Shown here piece after piece: positions 57,294 through 64,000 of a DNA stretch of 64,000 nt. Location of the stretch: assembly GCF_021130785.1 (NCBI RefSeq), contig NC_060214.1:107668001-107732000 (forward strand), written 5' to 3'. The translations under genes were made by a program, and so were the position numbers. This DNA is from Homalodisca vitripennis. Lineage: Eukaryota > Arthropoda > Insecta > Hemiptera > Cicadellidae. The notes below the pieces were generated by a model. The model saw only the letters and a program-made list of their open reading frames with translations. It was not told the DNA's origin and searched no databases. Numbering within the stretch: the stretch's first letter is position 1; the number at the start of each line of letters is the position of its first letter.

Positions 57294-60200
57294 TACAAAA
57301 ATTGTTACAGTAATGATTATTAGTACAGTCAGTTTATGACACATCAGATAATTAATTCAGATACTTTTGTTATTAAAAGGTATTCAGTTTTACTTTGTAA
57401 AAATTGAAAGTAGTCAATCATTCTGCATTGAGTTCAAGGAATTATTAAAAATAGATATGTTTTGTTAAACATAAGAAATCTAAATAAGTAATAATTCCTA
57501 CAAAATAGGCTAATTCCTGAAACAAATCACTTCCATTGTATTAGTAAATACAAATATAGCAACTTTTATGTTTTGAAATTCTTAACACTGTATTTAAAAT
57601 AAGTAGTGATGCAACGTTACATGGGTTTCATAGTATTGTAACCCTTAGTGCTCCTATTGAGCTAATTTGTCATTGTAACTGCGCCAGGACACCAGCCTAT
57701 ATGGCGCCCCCTCCCCCTGTTTTCATGACATGCTCGGCAACTAGCAGATCACGTTTCTGCTAACGGTCAGAATAAATCAACATTGAGTTGGTTTTTACTT
57801 AAAAAACAATTCCTACCTACGTTTTAAACTTTGAAACAAATCGATCACTCTCTAACTTTCCCTGATTATTTTTGAAGATAAATATGTTTTTAGGTCATAC
57901 TTAGGTATAAATCGTATTTTGTTAATTAATTGACATAAAAGGACACTATGTTTGGGAATCAGGACCAACCTCTCAGAACTGTAACGCTGTAGATGCTGGA
58001 GAGATGTAACAAAATATTTCTGAATTGGTTCATAATGTTCCTGATAGGTACCAGCATTGAACAGGTGACAAGGTTAAACCATGAATTTTTTTTAATAAGT
58101 AAAATTATTATGCAGTAGGTCAAATCTGAGCCCTTTTGAGCTGCAGTGGTAAGACTGCTGTGGTCCGGCGTTTAGAAAGCTGTAGGGAAAGGGCAGATGT
58201 CAGCATCACGAATTTGACGCTGCATATTACAGCAGCCCATATGTACAGTACATCCAAGCTGCGAGATCCAATAGTCTATAGTTAATCACGCAAAGGGTTT
58301 AAAATTACTTTACTCTGTACATTACAGTAATCAAACGGTGAAACCAAGTCTATTTTATGTCGTAGTATTAGGATTTAAACAATCACAAAATATTTCAATA
58401 AACAAAGAGTGTAGATTTTTTATTCTATTTTGAAACTACTTTGACTAGACTAGTTGTTTTTATGTATTTACACACATTTTTATGTCAATCGATATGGTTG
58501 TAATTTTACTTTATTGAAGAAAGAGATATCGAACTTTAAGCATTTACATTGTGTAGGCTATCAATAATAATGTATGTGTTCAGAATTCATTCATAACAAT
58601 TTTAAAAATTGTAGTGAATGTAAGATTAACATTTGAATATCATTTTAAATTAGTTTTAATGTATTAATTGGCAGAGCTTTAACAAAGGCTTTTTTGCATG
58701 AAGCTTCATTTATATGTGAGGAATACTTGAGTTTGATTTTACTAGTTGTGTTTAAAAAAGAATTAACTTTAACAGGCCATGTTCTCTGTCGCCCCACCTG
58801 CTCTCTGCCTATTGTAGCGTTTCTATTTAGCTTACTCCAATATACCATATAGGAAGCTGTAATACATCATTTCGGTTTAACAGGTCAAACTATCATTTGA
58901 CCTGGCACCTGGCTTTAAGGTCAGTTGGATTTCTATTTAATATTCATCTCAAAAAACACCAGATTACATTTATACACATATCTGAAAAATAAGAGATTAT
59001 TAAATCAACTATTATTAAATTAAAATTTACTTTTAGTACTTTTAAACATTCCAAACTTCAAGTCATTACTACATCCTCTTAGAATATACTTGTTGGACTG
59101 TACTAAATGTCGGACAGCATAGTAGGAATGTCATAGAAACTGCTTTTCCAACATTCCCAAGTCAATTGGTTATCATTGGAAGATACCTGCTTCTCTGTAA
59201 CCGATTCCATCATTCAATGTCTAAAAATTAGTGTCTGGTGCCAAATTAAGATTGATTCGCATGCTGGTTTCCTCAACGTACGACCTCGGAAAAAATGACT
59301 GCTTGTTAAATTCCATTCCAATTCTGCCTGTGTGCCCATTTGCTTGCAAAACCTGGCTCGTTACAATCATATTCCTTGCCGTGAAAATTGGTATAGCGTG
59401 ATTTGAATGCTTTGCCTACATCAGTATGAATGTAAAATTCCACGGTTTTCCAATCAGTAAATCCTGACATTTAAATACTTTTGAGTGTTGAAAACCAGTG
59501 TGTTGGTAGGTATCTAAGATGGAAAACAAAACCATTTTTTAATCAGCATCTAAGAGATAGTATGAATATACGTGCAATACAGAATGGCATTTAATTCAGT
59601 ACTTCCAAAAAAATTCCTATTAGTGAGAATTAGTTCCAGTTTTTTGCAGATTTAACAAAGTTAAAATGTGAACATTTTTAAACTAATTATGGGAGCGTTA
59701 CCAAAATTATAATAAATTTCAAGTCTTAGCTTTACTTAGATGTTTTGTGGTTAAAAAGGTTTTTGGATATCCATGGTTGAATATAAAATTTTAAAAAATT
59801 GTTTCTAGTGACTTGATGCAAATATGCATACAAAATTGTGTCTTAATTTTATTTTAATAGGGTTTATTTTTAATTTAAATCAATTGATTGATTCTATAGA
59901 TCTTGTGATTTATATGAATGAGTTATATTTGAATTTTATAGCTATGTATTTTTAAGCATAAACTAAACTTGCCATTAGTCTATATGCATTTATTTTAATA
60001 TGTATAGTAAATACTATACCAGGTATCTAACTTATCTAAATACTTTAGAGTGTAATATTATATTTGGGGGTAATTTTTCACCATACCCACTTTTTACTCA
60101 ATTAAATTTTATTTGTTGATATATATTGTTTGAAAAGTTGTCATGTATTTATAAATTTTAATTATTAATTAAACCCTAAGTGCCTAAATCTTGCATGTGT

Positions 60201-60607
60201 TCAATGTTACTAGTTAACCTAGTTAACCACGTTTTTAGTTTTAAAATTTTCAATTATTTCAAAGGTTTATGTTAATTTTTCTCTCCATAGTTCATCTACT
60301 CCACTTTGATAGGGCTATATGTGTTCTTAGTATTAACTTGCAGACATAAGTCAGAATGTTGTTACACTAGGATGTAGTGTAGGGATAATGTAGTTTTTTG
60401 GGTTAGTATAGATTTAGAAAATTGTTACCATTCCAACAGTGTTGGATGACTTGTTAGTTTATATGTATAAGATTATTCATATTGTCTCTATAGATTTTTA
60501 TATTCCATGGATTGACTATAGATGGCAGAAAAGTCTATAAGTTAATTGTCATGAGCAGTTAAAGCACTATGGTCAGAGCAATAAAGATAGGTTCGGAGCT
60601 ACAAAGG

Positions 60608-60702
60608 TAGGGTCGGAATACAAGAGTGAGGGTCGGTATACAAGAGTGAGGATCGGAATCAAGAGTGAGGGTCGGAATACAAGAGTGAGGGTCAGAGTCA
60701 TA
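60608..60702. repeat. Minisatellite, about 20-bp unit
   Basis: Four to five copies of GAGGGTCGGAATACAAGAGT with point changes and one short unit. Confidence 0.85.
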
Positions 60703-63010
60703 TACAGACTTATTCTGAGGAACAAGAGGACCTGTAGAGCTTCATTAATTTTTAAATCATTGGATAATTAATGTTAAAAGGCAGTGTGTTTGGGGTAGGT
60801 AGCTTGAATTTCTATGGAAAATTCTGCTACATTTGGTCGAATAGCTTGATTTCATTAGTTGAAATTGATTAATTATTTGAACTATTTGATTATTGGAATT
60901 GGCCATTGGAGAGGTTTATAGTCTTTTTTTGTTCACTTAGGACAAGAAGCTGAGGAAATTCCTCATTGTAATTAGTCCTAAAATGACCTTTGTACTTGCT
61001 TCCGGAATGATAGGATTTTCAGAGATGGTAAAGTTGGTAGTAGAGGCCACCTCCTGTCAAAATTCAATGAGGAGGGATAGCAAGCTGTTTATCCCAGTTA
61101 TGGCACGTTTTATGGAAGATGGAGAGGCTAGATCTGTTCCAACATCCCCAGTCAAAGCTGGTAGGGGATAGTAATCCTTCTATGTTTAGGGTAGCAACAG
61201 CCTTTAATACTAAAGGAGTCCACCCACTTTGATAGTCATTCTCCACAGTAGACTAGACTTATTGATCCACCCTTTATATTCTAATATCTTGACACTTGCA
61301 GTCAGTGGTTTGCCGATATGTAAGTAACACATTGGTTTTGCTGTACCCAGTGTAAGTTCAATAGGATGGTTCAAGCCAGTCAGAAGTGAACCCTCTTGGT
61401 GCGTTCATAACTATAGTTATAACGCCCATGACATAATATAACTAAACCCTTCGATTTTTAAACATAATTTGGTATATATTTACCGTAAATAATGTTTACG
61501 TTGTAACACTTTTACTCAGTTGTACATAGTAGTTTTTGCGTTATAACACCACAAACATCCTAACATTGATGAATTAACTTGTTTATTGCCATTTTGGAAT
61601 ATATTATAATCGGTGAATGATTGTATTTTTAAAAATTAAAATTTTGAACACACAGCGATGTAATTCCTAAGCCACCCTTACACTGTGAAGGTACGATAAT
61701 TATTTGTTTGAATGCATCCACTGCCCTCTAGACACAGCATGACGAGCAATTTACTAGTACTGGTAAAGTACTCTGGTACAAGTAAGACTTACTTTACCAG
61801 AGCAGTAGATGGTTTTGCACTATGTTGGCGATAAAAACGATAAGTGTTAGTAATATTTTAAGATGATTTCTAATCTGTTAATGGCACCTCCATAATATTC
61901 TGATAACTAACTTATGGGCTCTTCTGTATGAAATAGATGTCTAGGAAAGTATTAGAAGTTTAGTAATTTATTTACGGAAACAGATTTATTGCTAGAGATA
62001 GTCGAGTGATAACGAGATTATTATTCCTGAATGGGTTATCAGTTGAGTTACCATTGATGTGATATGTGTAACAAATGTTTGTTGTCATTAATATTAGAAT
62101 TTTACTGATGAATTTGTTGTACGACGTGCTCTAGCTGTATTATACCAAGATTGTATTTATTGTTTGACATTTTAATTATACAAATAAAGTGTAAGCTACA
62201 TCTGATCAGTCTCTGTTATAATAGTTATGTATAGGTAGTACAAAGTTGGAAAATAATAAATATATTTGAAATGTTATTGTAGTAAACAATATTTGTGATA
62301 GAATCTTGTTGACTAATTATATTTTTAAAATCTATAATTTTGATTCAAATATAATATATTGACATGTTTGAGAAATGTGTTTTTTTAATTCACTGACAGT
62401 AGTACTTAAATGTTAACACTAAAATTCCAAAATTAATTTTGAACTGTATGGCTCCCAATGGTCTCTTTATACTTCTTAAAATATATTCAACAGGATTCAC
62501 CAAGTGACTCAATTTCAAGAATTTATTTTAAAAGCCGGCAGTACACACCATCTTGGTTGTTGTTCCATAAAAACAATATTAAACCTAATGCACTTTTAAG
62601 ACTTAATCATATAAATATGAGTGATGTCTCAATTTAAAGATAAATTTAATATGCATCCAAACGCTTTTTAGTTTGTCCTACATTTTTATAAATTATACAC
62701 AGAAAAAAATATCCAATTATTTTGTACTTCCTTTTGTAAATATTAAAAAAGTATTCACTTTACAAAAAAGAGTAAAAAGCAGTTTTTATGCATATTAAGT
62801 AGTATATCTTTAAAACTGCCCATAGTACTTTTATAAAAAATAAGGCCCTAAAATTGCATGAGGCTGTTCAACATAGTCCGTGAGGAAAATCTCAATGCAT
62901 TACAATACAAAACGCTCTTAAGTATACAAGCATAGGCTGTTTCAAAGAATGTTTTTAGTCCTAAATAATTTATCTGAGCCTTAATAATAATGTATTACTT
63001 TGTTACATTT

Positions 63011-63132
63011 AAAGATAATAGGATTTCAGACACCGTTGTATTAACCATTGTTATATGTTAACAAAAGTTTTAACACAATTGTGTGTTTTTGTAACATATA
63101 ACGATGGCAAATGTCCGAAATCCTATTATCCT
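63011..63132. mobile_element. Hairpin MITE
   Basis: The ends AAAGATAATAGGATTTC and GAAATCCTATTATCCTTT are inverted; pairing continues inward (ATTGTTATATG / CATATAACGAT). Total about 120 bases, almost entirely terminal repeat. The right end resembles 8620-8660. Confidence 0.75.
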
Positions 63133-64000
63133 TTCAAACCTACTATTGCCAATAACAATCATTAAACATTGTTTTATGTTACAATAACTAAAACACAGTT
63201 TTTAGAAATGGCATCTGTGCTCTTCTTCATGTGTCCAACTACAAAATATAAGTACAAGTTTTAGGCTTTGGCACCAAAAGAAGAAAGGAAATACAAGATT
63301 TTTTAAATCAGCACTTTTAGGTATTATATATTTAGATTCCTTGGTATTATTTTCAAACCTTGCATTTGAATAAAATTACTGCAAGCTATACAATCACAAA
63401 CCGTTTATAAAAGTGCAATGATACAAAACAATTACAATAATGCATTTACAATAACTTAAGTACTACAGCACTATCATTACAACTTTGAAGCTGAAATAAG
63501 TTACAGTATAAATTTAATAATAGGCTCTTTTATTTATTGGATTTTTTATTTTTTCAATCATAGTTCACTATTTTAATGTTTGTTGTGTAAATTTTGTTGT
63601 AGTACAATTTTCTTCTGTGATATTGGGAGCCCTGGTATTGGTATCTAACAGTTTAGTCCAAGCTTTATGACTCAGTTGTTTTTTTTTTTTGGTTTACTGA
63701 TCAACATCATTATGGCTCCATTGTGAGATTTTGTTAACGTAAACTGTTACAACAGTGTAGCACTGAGCGGAAAGACGATGCTATAGTTTCACAAATAATT
63801 GAACCAGTGTGAGTTATACTGTTAGACAAGCTTTTTTTATATGTGGCATATAGTGGGGGAAAGAGTCCTGCACTTAGACCAGTCATAAAGAGGTTTAATC
63901 GTTCTTTACAAAGCATCAATACTCTAAATTCTATGTGGTGAAAAGGTGAAGATTCACTTCTGTAATTCAATAGTGTCATTTTGTAATTTTTTCTATGAAT

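Larger units (their letters stand above)
57300..64000. other. Intergenic, no gene recognised
   Basis: Holds the minisatellite and hairpin MITE. Open frames at 58645-58848, 60983-61171 and 63734-63979 show no domain or splice support. Confidence 0.5.

Noticed and set aside
60983..61246. Open frames on both strands
   Set aside because: No motif, no splice signals and no homology that I can see.

Overview
This window is AT-rich eukaryotic nuclear DNA, most likely from an insect. It has long introns with canonical GT/AG boundaries, a proline dehydrogenase of the insect slgA/animal PRODH type, many mariner fragments, tRNA-derived SINE-like sequence and 5'-truncated non-LTR retrotransposon tails. 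A hemipteran-type genome fits the loose gene spacing and the repeat mix, but that is inference. No bacterial-style operons, CRISPR arrays or intact mobile elements are visible.

Three protein genes can be reconstructed. (1) On the minus strand, from 26493 down to 5355, a seven-exon gene encodes a 333-residue coiled-coil protein of the CCDC74/CCDC92 type with a glycine/RGG-rich tail. All its splice phases join without a gap. (2) On the plus strand, 37697-39568 is a complete, intronless coding exon for mitochondrial proline dehydrogenase (623 residues). (3) On the plus strand, 51758-57130 holds a three-exon Mpv17-like membrane protein gene (204 residues). A fourth, partial minus-strand gene is suggested by a start-codon exon at 44725-44859, a possible 5'UTR exon ending near 45342, and a perfect RFX X-box at 45564-45577. 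Its downstream exons were not identified.

Layout: 1-5 kb is repeat-bearing intergenic DNA. 5.3-26.5 kb is the CCDC74-like gene; its introns hold a SINE, two tandem arrays (three units of about 120 bp and five of about 151 bp), a foldback element, a mariner tail, LINE fragments and a 60-base A run. 26.5-37.7 kb is intergenic or 5' flank of slgA and contains a cluster of at least four dead mariner copies at 30.37-33.15 kb. 37.7-40.1 kb is slgA. 40.1-45.6 kb has repeats, a LINE tail, an unassigned open frame and the partial X-box gene. 45.6-51.3 kb shows no recognisable gene. 51.3-57.3 kb is the Mpv17-like gene. 57.3-64 kb is intergenic with a minisatellite and a hairpin MITE.

The genes do not form a functional unit. 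PRODH and Mpv17-like proteins both act at organelle membranes, while the CCDC74-like protein and the X-box gene point to a cilium/centrosome or microtubule role. This is ordinary eukaryotic neighbourhood mixing. The most unusual observations are a tandem array that has copied the 3' splice site of a coding exon five times, a candidate alternative last exon whose end matches a MITE terminus, the perfect X-box, and the intronless PRODH coding region in a gene-sparse, intron-rich region.
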